Below are positions 10,321 through 18,496 of a DNA stretch of 64,000 nucleotides, piece after piece; positions within the stretch are counted from its first letter, which is position 1; each line of letters opens with the position of its first letter. Below the pieces are notes generated by a model. That model was not told where the DNA came from. It made no database searches and was given only the letters and a program-made list of their open reading frames with translations. Position numbers and translations under genes: made by a program. The DNA comes from Hyphomonas jannaschiana VP2 (GTDB lineage Bacteria > Pseudomonadota > Alphaproteobacteria > Caulobacterales > Hyphomonadaceae), in the NCBI RefSeq assembly GCF_000685215.1, contig NZ_ARYJ01000007.1:153791-217790 (forward strand), in the 5' to 3' direction.

Positions 10321-10770
10321 ATGAGCACCAATAAACGGATCGTTGTGTCGAGCGACCACGCAGACATCGAGCTTCGCAAGACCATTGCGGCGCATGTCGC
10401 GGCCCGGGGCTGGGACGTGATCGACATCGGGCCGATGACGTCAGAAAGCACCCACTATCCAATTCATGGCGAAGCTGCAGCTCAGAAAGTGGCCTCCGGC
10501 GAGTGCCAGCTCGGTATCATCGTCTGCGGCACCGGGCAGGGCATCATGATGGCGGCCAACAAGGTGAAGGGCATCCGCTGCGGTGTTTGCAGCGATACGT
10601 TCTCGGCCAGAATGATCCGCCAGCATAATGATGCCAATATGCTCTCCCTTGGTGCCCGCGTAATCGGCGAAGGCCTCGCGCTGGACATTGTGGATGCGTT
10701 CCTGACCGCCGAGTTCGAAGGCGGACGTCACGGAACACGCGTCGACATGATAAAAGCCATCGAAGGTTAG
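10321..10770 (+). CDS. rpiB: Ribose-5-phosphate isomerase B
   Basis: A 149-residue RpiB/LacAB-family enzyme interconverting ribose 5-phosphate and ribulose 5-phosphate in the pentose phosphate pathway. It shows the N-terminal SSDHADIELRK, the catalytic loop IIVCGTGQG with Cys69 as the probable base, and the RQHNDANMLSLGARV segment that closes the active site. Ribose 5-phosphate feeds purine synthesis, which fits its position 10 bases after guaA. The ATG at 10321 directly follows a short G-rich leader. RpiB-family members can also act on allose or galactose phosphates, but nothing nearby suggests that here. Confidence 0.93.
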   Translation: MSTNKRIVVSSDHADIELRKTIAAHVAARGWDVIDIGPMTSESTHYPIHGEAAAQKVASGECQLGIIVCGTGQGIMMAANKVKGIRCGVCSDTFSARMIRQHNDANMLSLGARVIGEGLALDIVDAFLTAEFEGGRHGTRVDMIKAIEG

Positions 10771-10834
10771 CGCCGGGGAAGTGTGGCAATTCCTGCCGAC
10801 CTCGCCAATTATGGGTGAGAGACGGGAGGAATGA

Positions 10835-11626
10835 ATGGAACAGGCAGGCGACTTCCTCGCAGAAAGCCGCGCGCTTTATGGTCTGCTGGTCAATCGGCCG
10901 GACGCAGACTTCGGCAGAGTGACCCAGTTCAAAGGCTGGAAAGTGGATGATGTACTCCGGCACCTCCACTTCTGGAACTGGATGGCAGAGCTCCAACTCG
11001 CAGACGAAGCGCGACTGGAAGCTGAACTGACAGCCGTCGCGAACGAAGGCATGCGCGATCGGGAGCAGGCGCATGTCGGAGGTGTTTCAGGACGCGAATT
11101 GCTTTCCGCCTGGTGGGACCAGGCCCAGGCAACCGCAGAGGTCTTCGAGAAGGCCGATCCGAAAGCCCGCCTGAAATGGGCTGGCCCATCGATGAGCGCC
11201 AGATCCTCTATCACGGCCCGTCTGATGGAAACCTGGGCACACGGACAGGAAATCTATGACGTATTGGGAGCGGAACGAGTCGATGAGGACCGGATCCGCA
11301 ATATCGTTGTGCTCGGTGTGAACACCTATGGCTGGACCTATCAGGTTCGCAACCAGACGCCTCCCGGGCAGATGCCTTTCATCAGCCTGACCGCGCCTTC
11401 CGGTGACACCTGGACGTATGGAGAAGACAACGGGAAAGACCGTATTGAAGGCCGTGCAACCGAGTTCTGTCAGGTCGTCACACAAACCCGGAATATCAAA
11501 GACACCGCCTTGCATGTCTCAGGTCCTGTCGCAGAGGAATGGATGTCTAAGGCGCAGTGTTTCGCGGGCGGTCAGAACGATCCCCCTGCGCCGGGAACAC
11601 GCTTTCGCGCAGACATCACCGTCTGA
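10835..11626 (+). CDS. TIGR03084-family (DinB/maleylpyruvate-isomerase-like) metal-binding protein
   Basis: A 263-residue protein resembling the TIGR03084 family, which has the DinB/MDMPI helical-bundle metal-binding fold. Candidate metal ligands are histidines in VLRHLHFW (about 45-52) and in METWAHGQEI (about 132-141), spaced as in the family. The C-terminal half is a separate domain (about 185-263) probably binding a small ligand. The fold is used by thiol-dependent isomerases and transferases, but this subfamily's reaction is not established. GGGAGGA stands just before the ATG at 10835. It is followed by a crotonase and faces a CaiB-type gene, so a place in acyl-CoA breakdown is plausible but unproven. 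Confidence 0.72.
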   Translation: MEQAGDFLAESRALYGLLVNRPDADFGRVTQFKGWKVDDVLRHLHFWNWMAELQLADEARLEAELTAVANEGMRDREQAHVGGVSGRELLSAWWDQAQATAEVFEKADPKARLKWAGPSMSARSSITARLMETWAHGQEIYDVLGAERVDEDRIRNIVVLGVNTYGWTYQVRNQTPPGQMPFISLTAPSGDTWTYGEDNGKDRIEGRATEFCQVVTQTRNIKDTALHVSGPVAEEWMSKAQCFAGGQNDPPAPGTRFRADITV

Positions 11627-11709
11627 GACGAAATCACCGCACGCACGGACATGGACAAGCCGGGCAGGGCCTGTCAGTTCTCCTGCCAGCATAATTGGAG
11701 GCAAACCGG

Positions 11710-12507
11710 ATGTCGGTCATCACACTCGAAAAACAGGGTCCAATCGTCGTCATGACACTCAACCGGCCGGACGCGATGAATGCGCTCGGCCAGGATGGCG
11801 ATGGAAAGGCGATTGCTGCGGCTTGTGCGGAGATCACGGCTGATCCCGAAATCCGCTGCGCCATTCTCACAGGCGCTGGCCGCGCTTTTTCTGCTGGCGG
11901 CGATGTGAAGGCGATGCAGAACAAGACCGGTGCGTTTGGCGGAAAGCCGCATGACATCCGCGAAGGCTACCGCCGGAATATTCACGTGATCGTCCGGTCG
12001 CTCTACAATCTGGAAGTGCCGCTGATTTCCGCGATCAATGGCCCGGCGATCGGCCTCGGCTGTGACGTCGCCTGCATGGCTGACATTCGTATCGCATCCG
12101 AGAAAGCCAAGATGGGCGTGACCTTCCTGAAGCTCGGCCTGATCCCTGGTGATGGCGGCGCCTGGCTGCTTCCGCGCCTGATCGGATCGTCGCGGGCGGC
12201 GCAATTGCTGTTCACCGGGGATGTTATCGATGCTCAGACCGCTTGCGAGTGGGGCCTTGTTTCCCAAGTGGTTCCGGCAGATTCGTTGATGGACGAAGCC
12301 ATGGCACTCGCCAAACGGATCGCTGGCCAGCCGCCACAGGCTTTGCGCCTCGCCAAGACACTGATGCGCCAGGGCGCGACAACCTCCTATGACACAATCA
12401 TGGAAATGTCGGCTGCTGCTCAGGCCCTGATGCACGAGACCGACGATCACATGGAAGGCGTCAACGCCATCCTCGAGAAGCGGACGCCGGACTTCAAAGG
12501 CCAATAG
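11710..12507 (+). CDS. Crotonase (enoyl-CoA hydratase/isomerase) family protein
   Basis: A 265-residue crotonase-fold protein. LTGAGRAFSAGGDVKAM supplies one half of the oxyanion hole, and GPAIGLGCDVACMADIRIA the other. Glu144 and Glu164 of classical enoyl-CoA hydratase fall, by motif alignment, on Asp in GLGCD and on a Phe/Thr position in MGVTF. The usual hydration chemistry is therefore doubtful, and isomerase, hydrolase or another crotonase reaction is possible. GGAGG eight bases before the ATG at 11710 decides the start against an upstream in-frame ATG. It lies 83 bases after the TIGR03084 gene and is convergent with the CaiB gene, suggesting one acyl-CoA pathway. Confidence 0.85.
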   Translation: MSVITLEKQGPIVVMTLNRPDAMNALGQDGDGKAIAAACAEITADPEIRCAILTGAGRAFSAGGDVKAMQNKTGAFGGKPHDIREGYRRNIHVIVRSLYNLEVPLISAINGPAIGLGCDVACMADIRIASEKAKMGVTFLKLGLIPGDGGAWLLPRLIGSSRAAQLLFTGDVIDAQTACEWGLVSQVVPADSLMDEAMALAKRIAGQPPQALRLAKTLMRQGATTSYDTIMEMSAAAQALMHETDDHMEGVNAILEKRTPDFKGQ

Positions 12508-12510
12508 GGG

Positions 12511-13710
12511 CTACTTCACCACCCCATCGCCATAGAGCGTATCGATGTCGCTGGCTTTCAAGCCGAGGTCTTCGAGCACAGCGCGCGTATGTTCTCCCAG
12601 TTTCGGTGACGGTCCTTTCGGGCCGTCATCGGCACCCGGGAAACGCACTGGAGAAGCTGGCGAAGGAAAGGTGGAACCATCACCCTTGCTGCTCGGCACG
12701 TCGACGATTGCGCCAGCGGCCTTTATCTGAGGGTCTTCCGCGACTTCAGCGAGGGTCTGAACCGGTGCCCAGGCAATCGATTGCTCATCAAGGCGGGCGG
12801 AGATTTCCTCCTTGGTGAATTTTGCAAAGCCCGCATCAATGATGTCGACGAGTTCGGCGCCATTCTTCCTTCGGGCCTTGGAGCTTGTAAAACGCGGATC
12901 TTCCATCAAGTCTTCGCGTCCGATCACCTTGCACATTGGAACCCAGTCCACGTCCCCCTGACGCTGAACGATACAGATCCAGCTGTTGTCCTTCGTTTTG
13001 AAGAAATTGGTCATCGGCACGTTCTGCTCATGCCGGCTCTTCGTCGAGGCGACCCGGTTGAAGAAGAGCTGGATCGCGAAATCGGAGCCGAGGGCATAGA
13101 GCCCCGCCCGGAACAGGGACGATTCCACCAGGCGCCCCTTGCCGGTCCGGGTCGCTTCGACCAGTGCTGCGCAGATACCAGCAGCGGTGGCCATGGAGGT
13201 CGTGTGATCACCAAAGGCTGTGCGGAGCGGGAAGGGTTCTTGCCCTTTTGGGACCGTCAGGGCGCCAACGCCTGTGCGGCTCCAGAAGCTGGCAACGTCA
13301 AAGCCTGGCCGGTCAGCGTCCGGGCCTTCGAGGCCGTAGCCAGTGAGCGAGCAATAGACGAGCTTCGGATTGATCTTGCTGAGTTCTTCGTAGCTGAGCC
13401 CAGACCGCTCAAGTCCGCCGGGGCGCACATTGGTCAGAAAGACGTCCGCTTCTTCCACCATTTTGCGGAGAAGCTTCTGCCCCTCGGGCTTTGACGTGTC
13501 GATCGCGATGGATTTCTTGCCGCGATTGTCGAAGTCGAAAACGGGATTGTCCTGAATATCCGTGCCGAGTGTGCGGAAGAAGATACGGATCGGGTCACCA
13601 CCGGGGGGTTCGACTTTGACAACGTCGGCGCCCCAATCGCATAGGATGGATCCCGCCCCCGGTGCCGCCATATAAGTCGCGTATTCAATGACCTTGATGC
13701 CCTCAAGCAT
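12511..13710 (-). CDS. CaiB/BaiF family (class III) CoA-transferase
   Basis: A 399-residue class III CoA-transferase. The N-terminal Rossmann part carries VIEYATYMAAPGAGSILCDWGADVVKVEPP, and FLTNVRPGGLERSGLSYEEL is the second conserved block. AFGDHTTSM near 165-173 contains the aspartate expected to form the aspartyl-CoA anhydride intermediate. These dimers move CoA between carboxylic acids such as carnitine, oxalate or bile-acid relatives. The sequence does not tell which. The ATG at 13710 follows GGAAAG. It converges on the crotonase gene with a three-base gap. Confidence 0.88.
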   Translation of the reverse strand: MLEGIKVIEYATYMAAPGAGSILCDWGADVVKVEPPGGDPIRIFFRTLGTDIQDNPVFDFDNRGKKSIAIDTSKPEGQKLLRKMVEEADVFLTNVRPGGLERSGLSYEELSKINPKLVYCSLTGYGLEGPDADRPGFDVASFWSRTGVGALTVPKGQEPFPLRTAFGDHTTSMATAAGICAALVEATRTGKGRLVESSLFRAGLYALGSDFAIQLFFNRVASTKSRHEQNVPMTNFFKTKDNSWICIVQRQGDVDWVPMCKVIGREDLMEDPRFTSSKARRKNGAELVDIIDAGFAKFTKEEISARLDEQSIAWAPVQTLAEVAEDPQIKAAGAIVDVPSSKGDGSTFPSPASPVRFPGADDGPKGPSPKLGEHTRAVLEDLGLKASDIDTLYGDGVVK

Positions 13711-13862
13711 GGGCTCTTTCCTCCGGAAGTCTTATCGTTTTCCCGGGAACTTTCGGACACTCCGGACGGATTGGCCAGACCTTCCGCAAAGAGAGCCGGA
13801 CAGGTGAGCGCATATCAGGGCTTGCCTGCCGGGCCCGGATCGTGAAAACAGCCGTTTGCTGC

Positions 13863-13953
<91 letters not shown>

Positions 13954-13989
13954 CAGAACAGATTTGTTCCAGGAACCAGCTGTTTCGCG

Positions 13990-15009
13990 TTACCAGCGGT
14001 TCCGCACTTCTTCCGCAAAACCGGGCAGGGCGTCGATCTTCAGTGTTGAGCCATCGTCCAGTTTCACGTCGCCGGAAAACAAGCCGAACACCTGGTCCTG
14101 AGATGTCTTGAACAGGCCGAGGTCTGTCGTGTGATGGCGATTGACGATCGGCTCGAAGTGTAGCTCGAACCGGCCATCATTACTGGTGAAGCGCCAAGGC
14201 GCCGAATCCGGAGGACCGTTCGGCATGAGGAACGTCACCTGGTCCAGCTTGTGCGCCTTGCCGTCCACAAACACCATGTTTTCGGACGCCGCAGACGTAT
14301 CACCGAAGCCGTAACCGATATTGAAGCCGACGCAGCGTTCCCCGCACATGCCGGAGGCTGATCCCCAGTACCAGACATTACTGTAGGTCCACACGCCTCG
14401 CCCCCAGTCCAGGACCCCGAAGGCGGCGCTCGGCGAGAATTGGTGAACCTCGCTACCGATCCTGATTTCTCCGGTGGCAGGCAGACAGTTGATCTTTTGA
14501 TTGTAGTAGAATGCCTTGGGCGCATTGGCGAAGGGCGTGGCAATGACCATGCGGTCCATCTGAGGCTGCGCCAGCCACAATTCTCCCTTCAGGCCGCGGC
14601 CGCCATCAAAGCGCGGCGCATCCACAATCAGGCGGCGTCCGCCTGGCTCGTGCAGAAAGCTCAGCGACATGTCTTTGTGGTTCTGGACGATGTCACCGCT
14701 ATCGGCAGACTCGGGCAGGTCCATCCGGCCCATCGGAAAAGGGATCACCGCACCATCATTCACTGCTGTCCCGCTCTTGAGATCCATCCAGGACGTGCCG
14801 AGGAAACCAAGATAGCTATTATCAGCAACGGTGAGGGCAAGACCGAATTCCGGTGTGAGGATACAGTAATAGTCCCATTCCTTGATCCGGAGGCCATGCG
14901 CCCGGATGGCGGACCTCTCATATTGGCGAACTTCCTCGGTGGCCCAACCACGCTCAACCAAACGGCCGCGCGCATCGAGCAGGGGGCCTTTTCCAAGTCT
15001 TTGCTGCAT
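13990..15009 (-). CDS. DUF2804-family protein
   Basis: A protein of about 339 residues of the DUF2804 family, which has no established function and looks like a lipocalin or hydroxyneurosporene-synthase-like beta fold. Visible hallmarks are the early KEWDYYCILTPEFGLALTV, the central RIGSEVHQFSPSAAFGVLDWGRGVW, and NVWYWGSASG with FNIGYGFGDTSAASEN. The ATG at 15009 follows a run AGGGGGA at suitable spacing. GTG at 15018 is in frame but lies too close to that site. There is no signal peptide. It is isolated between the tRNA and rlpA, so context does not help. Confidence 0.8.
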   Translation of the reverse strand: MQQRLGKGPLLDARGRLVERGWATEEVRQYERSAIRAHGLRIKEWDYYCILTPEFGLALTVADNSYLGFLGTSWMDLKSGTAVNDGAVIPFPMGRMDLPESADSGDIVQNHKDMSLSFLHEPGGRRLIVDAPRFDGGRGLKGELWLAQPQMDRMVIATPFANAPKAFYYNQKINCLPATGEIRIGSEVHQFSPSAAFGVLDWGRGVWTYSNVWYWGSASGMCGERCVGFNIGYGFGDTSAASENMVFVDGKAHKLDQVTFLMPNGPPDSAPWRFTSNDGRFELHFEPIVNRHHTTDLGLFKTSQDQVFGLFSGDVKLDDGSTLKIDALPGFAEEVRNRW

Positions 15010-15227
15010 TCCGTTCACTCCCCCTGGTGGTGCCGATAGCGGTCTTCGCTCGCTCTGATTGATGTTCTATCTCTTCACCTGTGTTTCCGGGATCCGGCAA
15101 GAGCGCGGCTTGAAAAGATGTAAACAACCGGTAACCGTAATCTCCGGATCCTTCAGGTGAGGTTCATAAGGCCTGCACCACACTATGCTACAGAGGGTTC
15201 GCTGGAGGGCAGAAAAGCCGTCCCAAA

Positions 15228-15244
15228 GGGTCATCAAATGACCC
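15228..15244. promoter_or_regulatory. Perfect 7-bp inverted repeat before the rlpA-like start
   Basis: GGGTCAT-CAA-ATGACCC is a perfect inverted repeat ending 22 bases before the TTG start of the rlpA-like gene. It could be a protein operator or an RNA hairpin close to the ribosome-binding site. Nothing in the sequence distinguishes these, and chance is not excluded. Confidence 0.3.
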
Positions 15245-15266
15245 GCAGCTCAGAATGAGGTGAACC

Positions 15267-16568
15267 TTGAAGACCGTTTCTTCCGCTTCGAAATCTCTGC
15301 ACCTGACGTCGCTGGTCATGGCTGGCGCAGTCGCAATTTCTGTGGTGGCACCCGCACATGCTGATCGCCGGAACCCGGCTCCGATCGTTTACGCGACTGG
15401 CACATCACCTTATCCAGCCGGGAAGCCGCAGTATATTGAGCCAAGCCGGTCTGCAGATGCTTCCGCGAAGAAACAGGCCCGGATACAGTTCCGGTATCCT
15501 GGTTCACCCGTTTCGCCTCAGCCGCAAACCCAACCGGCAGAGCAGGGGGCGGCTCGTGAATATGCGAGCATTAAGGCCCCGTCCCCGAACTATTCCAACC
15601 AGCCCGTGTCGGCAGGCAACAGTTTCGACGCCCGCGCTGCAGCAGCCCGTATCGAAGCCGAGCGCTCCATCTCTGCAATCGAAAGCGAAGCCTTGCCGAG
15701 CCTGCAGGAAGTTGCTGCGCCGGCGCCTGCACCTGTTCAGATCCAGCCGGTTCCTGCTCCTGCGCCCCAGCAATTTCAGCAGGGGCCTCGCCAGCTGACA
15801 CCAGCCGCAGCGTATTCCGTTTCTGCCGAACCGGTACCGGTTTTTGATGAGACTGCCGTGGCGATTGTATATGGCAACGAATTCAACGGCCTGCCGACGG
15901 CCAATGGTGAAACCTTTGCACCAGACGCCATGACGGCCGCTCACCCGACATTGCCTCTACCGAGCCTGATTCAGGTTGTGAATACCGAGACCGGAAAAGA
16001 GGTCGTCCTTCGGGTAAATGATCGCGGTCCGTTTGAAGATGGCGCTTCGCTTCAGGTTTCTCCCCGCGCCGCCGATGAGCTCGGCATGAACGGGGCAGGG
16101 AAGGCTACGCTCAGAGTTCGCTATCTGGGGGCTGCGCCTGTCGTTGCAGCGCCCGCACCGGCTCAGCAGGAATTGGAATATGCTCAAGCTGAAACGCTTC
16201 CGGCTGAAGCTGAAACGCAGCTGGCCGCGACCAACGACTTCATGACGCCGGTTGCCTACCAATCCGCACAGGCGGAACCTCAGCGCACGGCTCGGCCCAG
16301 CTACACCTACACCCCTCAGCCGGTTGCGGAACCGTCGGGCGATTACTTTGTCCAGATCGGCTCCTTTACGGACATTTCGAACGCGCAAACGCTGAGCAAT
16401 CGGGTGCAAGCCTCACTTCCGGTCACAATTGTTCCTGCGCGCGTGAATGGCGCGGACTATTTCCGCGTCCGTGTCGGACCGCTGTCGAGCCGTTCAGAAG
16501 CCGAACGTGCCCGGCAAGACCTCTCCTATGTCGGAATTGCGCAAGGACGCATTGTTACAGGCGAATAA
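15267..16568 (+). CDS. rlpA: RlpA-like septal lytic transglycosylase with SPOR domain
   Basis: A 433-residue exported protein. A signal peptide ends near residue 33 (VVAPAHA then DRR). There is no lipobox, unlike Pseudomonas RlpA. A long Pro/Gln/Ala-rich linker covers about 35-190. A double-psi beta-barrel lies at about 195-292, with ANGETFAPDAMTAAHPTLPL and VLRVNDRGPFEDGASLQVS; these match the RlpA catalytic barrel that cuts peptidoglycan lacking stem peptides. After a second linker, a SPOR domain at about 358-433 (YFVQIGSFTDISNAQTL to YFRVRVGPL) should bind denuded septal glycan. The TTG at 15267 is chosen because GAGG lies six bases upstream and it gives a proper signal peptide. A D,D-carboxypeptidase gene follows, consistent with cell-wall work at division. 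Confidence 0.9.
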   Translation: MKTVSSASKSLHLTSLVMAGAVAISVVAPAHADRRNPAPIVYATGTSPYPAGKPQYIEPSRSADASAKKQARIQFRYPGSPVSPQPQTQPAEQGAAREYASIKAPSPNYSNQPVSAGNSFDARAAAARIEAERSISAIESEALPSLQEVAAPAPAPVQIQPVPAPAPQQFQQGPRQLTPAAAYSVSAEPVPVFDETAVAIVYGNEFNGLPTANGETFAPDAMTAAHPTLPLPSLIQVVNTETGKEVVLRVNDRGPFEDGASLQVSPRAADELGMNGAGKATLRVRYLGAAPVVAAPAPAQQELEYAQAETLPAEAETQLAATNDFMTPVAYQSAQAEPQRTARPSYTYTPQPVAEPSGDYFVQIGSFTDISNAQTLSNRVQASLPVTIVPARVNGADYFRVRVGPLSSRSEAERARQDLSYVGIAQGRIVTGE

Positions 16569-16600
16569 CCGCACGCCGCGCCATTGACCCAGACCACAAA

Positions 16601-16651
16601 CCGGCCCTTTTTCCTGTTTAATCGGAAACTGGGCCGGATTTACTTCCGGCC
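16601..16651 (+). promoter_or_regulatory. Two mutually exclusive hairpins between rlpA-like gene and carboxypeptidase gene
   Basis: CCGGCCC at 16601-16607 can pair with GGGCCGG at 16631-16637. GGCCGGA at 16632-16638 can instead pair with TCCGGCC at 16645-16651. The two pairings compete for the same bases. A T run follows the first arm, but none follows either completed stem, so this is not a clear terminator. It ends 28 bases before the carboxypeptidase start and could be an attenuator, or simply an imperfect terminator. Confidence 0.3.
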
Positions 16652-16679
16652 TCCGAACAGAATGTTGGAGGCCCTTTTG

Positions 16680-17849
16680 ATGAACTTGCCGAAGATCGCC
16701 AGAAACACAGTCGCCGCGGCAGCTTTTGCCCTGTCCGGCATCGTCGGTGCCGCCAATGCTCAGATGATGGATACGCCGGCGACCCACGCCGTCATCATGG
16801 ATCATGAAACCGGTGCGATCCTGTTTTCCAAGGCCGGCCAGGAACCCATGGTCCCTGCTTCCATGACCAAGATGATGACGGCCTATACGGTCTTCGAAAT
16901 GGTCCGGCGCGGCGAACTTTCCATGAGTGACAAATTCACGGTCAGCGAAAATGCCTGGCGCAAAGGTGGATTTCCGTCAGGCACTTCGACCATGGGACTC
17001 GCGCCCGGTGACACGCCAACGGTCGAGGAGCTTCTGCACGGCATTATCATCATGTCCGGCAATGATGCGTGTATTGTGCTGGCTGAAAACATCTCCGGAT
17101 CGGAAGAAGCCTTTGCCCGCCGGATGACTGATCTCGCACATGAGCTTGGGCTGAATTCCGCAAACTTTCTCAACGCGACGGGTCTTGAAGCTGTCGGGCA
17201 TGTCATCTCCGCCGAAGATCTGGCAAAGCTGGCCAAGCTGACGATCGATAATTATCCGGAATACTATGCTTGGTACTCATTGCCCTCTTACTCATGGCGT
17301 GACTTCACACAGGCCAACCGGAACCCCTTGCTTGAGGTTTCCGGCGCTGATGGCGTGAAGACAGGCCATCTTGAAGTTTCCGGTTACGGCCTGACTGCCT
17401 CTGCAGTTCGCGACGGTGTTCGAAGAACTGTTGTGATCAATGGGTTGCCCTCAATGGCGGCGCGGGCCTCCGAAGGCGAACGTCTGATGCGGATTGCCTT
17501 CAGCAGTTTTGACTTGAAGACGCTGACACCGGAGACCGTCGATCTGCCGGATGTGCCTGTATGGCTCGGGGAAACACAAAATGTTCCGGTAAAGCTTGCG
17601 GGTGACCTGCGCGTCGCCGGCTATAAGGCCAGCATGGAAAAGGCAAAAGCCGAGATTGTTCTTCCGGGGCCTGTGGAAGCTCCGATCAAAAAGGGCGATG
17701 AGCTGGGCCGGCTGGTTGTGACTATTGAAGGGCAACAACCCGTCGAGGCACCCATCATCGCAGATGCGAATGTCAGCAAGCTTGGTTTCTTCGGACGCGC
17801 AATTGAAGGCCTCAGCCAGATGCTTGGGGGCGGTGAAAGCCAGCCGTGA
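16680..17849 (+). CDS. D-alanyl-D-alanine carboxypeptidase (PBP5/6 family)
   Basis: A 389-residue penicillin-binding protein of the S11 peptidase family, which trims the terminal D-Ala from peptidoglycan stem peptides in the periplasm. A signal peptide ends about residue 27 (GAANA then QMM). The three active-site motifs are present: S61-M-T-K64, S126-G-N in IMSGNDACI, and K227-T-G in GVKTGHLEVSG. The C-terminal domain (about 290-389) is the usual beta-rich PBP5 C-domain (VKLAGDLRVAGYKA). A terminal membrane-anchoring helix is not strong. GGAGG eight bases upstream decides the ATG at 16680. The gene overlaps tmk by four bases. Confidence 0.93.
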   Translation: MNLPKIARNTVAAAAFALSGIVGAANAQMMDTPATHAVIMDHETGAILFSKAGQEPMVPASMTKMMTAYTVFEMVRRGELSMSDKFTVSENAWRKGGFPSGTSTMGLAPGDTPTVEELLHGIIIMSGNDACIVLAENISGSEEAFARRMTDLAHELGLNSANFLNATGLEAVGHVISAEDLAKLAKLTIDNYPEYYAWYSLPSYSWRDFTQANRNPLLEVSGADGVKTGHLEVSGYGLTASAVRDGVRRTVVINGLPSMAARASEGERLMRIAFSSFDLKTLTPETVDLPDVPVWLGETQNVPVKLAGDLRVAGYKASMEKAKAEIVLPGPVEAPIKKGDELGRLVVTIEGQQPVEAPIIADANVSKLGFFGRAIEGLSQMLGGGESQP

Positions 17850-18496
17850 CCCGGGGACGCTTCATAACGCTGGAGGGCGGTGAAGGCACCGGCAAATCCA
17901 CATTGCTCACCGCGTTGCGGGAGAAGCTGGAGGCGGCAGGCCGGTCTGTCGTGCAGACGCGGGAGCCGGGCGGCACAGACCTCGCCGAAACAATCCGGAA
18001 CCTTGTGCTGCATCCGCCGGGAGATCAGACCTGGTCTTCGATGGCCGAAGCCCTTCTCATGAATGCGGCGCGAACGGATCATCTGGAGAAAAAGATAAGG
18101 CCCGCACTGGATGCTGGACAATGGGTCCTGTGTGACCGCTTCGCCGACTCCACCCGCGTTTATCAAAGCGTCCAAAGCGGAGTTGGGCCAGCCATACTGA
18201 CGATGCTGGAAAACGCCGTGCTGGGCGAAACTCGGCCAGATCTCACGCTCGTGCTGGATGCGCCTGTGGAACAGGCAGCCAGGCGGCGGGCTGAACGTGG
18301 CGGAACAGCGGATGCTTTTGAACTCAGGGACAAAACATTCCACGAGGCTGTGAGGCAGGCATTTCTAGATATTGCTCACAACGAACCAGATCGTTGTGTT
18401 TTGCTGGATGCCTCAAGGACAGCGGAAGAAGTCTCGGAACACGCCTGGCAAGAGATTGAAGTCCGACTGGGCGTAGATCAGGAGGCAAGCGCATGA
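17846..18496 (+). CDS. tmk: Thymidylate kinase
   Basis: Phosphorylates dTMP to dTDP with ATP, needed for DNA synthesis. The 216 residues match the family. The P-loop EGGEGTGKST is at about 9-18, the DRx-type segment WVLCDRFADSTRVYQ at about 92-106, and the LID region AARRRAERGG follows. It starts with GTG overlapping the carboxypeptidase stop (GTGA) and ends overlapping holB (ATGA). Co-translation with holB is a common arrangement in Alphaproteobacteria, linking precursor supply with replication. Confidence 0.96.
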   Translation: MTRGRFITLEGGEGTGKSTLLTALREKLEAAGRSVVQTREPGGTDLAETIRNLVLHPPGDQTWSSMAEALLMNAARTDHLEKKIRPALDAGQWVLCDRFADSTRVYQSVQSGVGPAILTMLENAVLGETRPDLTLVLDAPVEQAARRRAERGGTADAFELRDKTFHEAVRQAFLDIAHNEPDRCVLLDASRTAEEVSEHAWQEIEVRLGVDQEASA

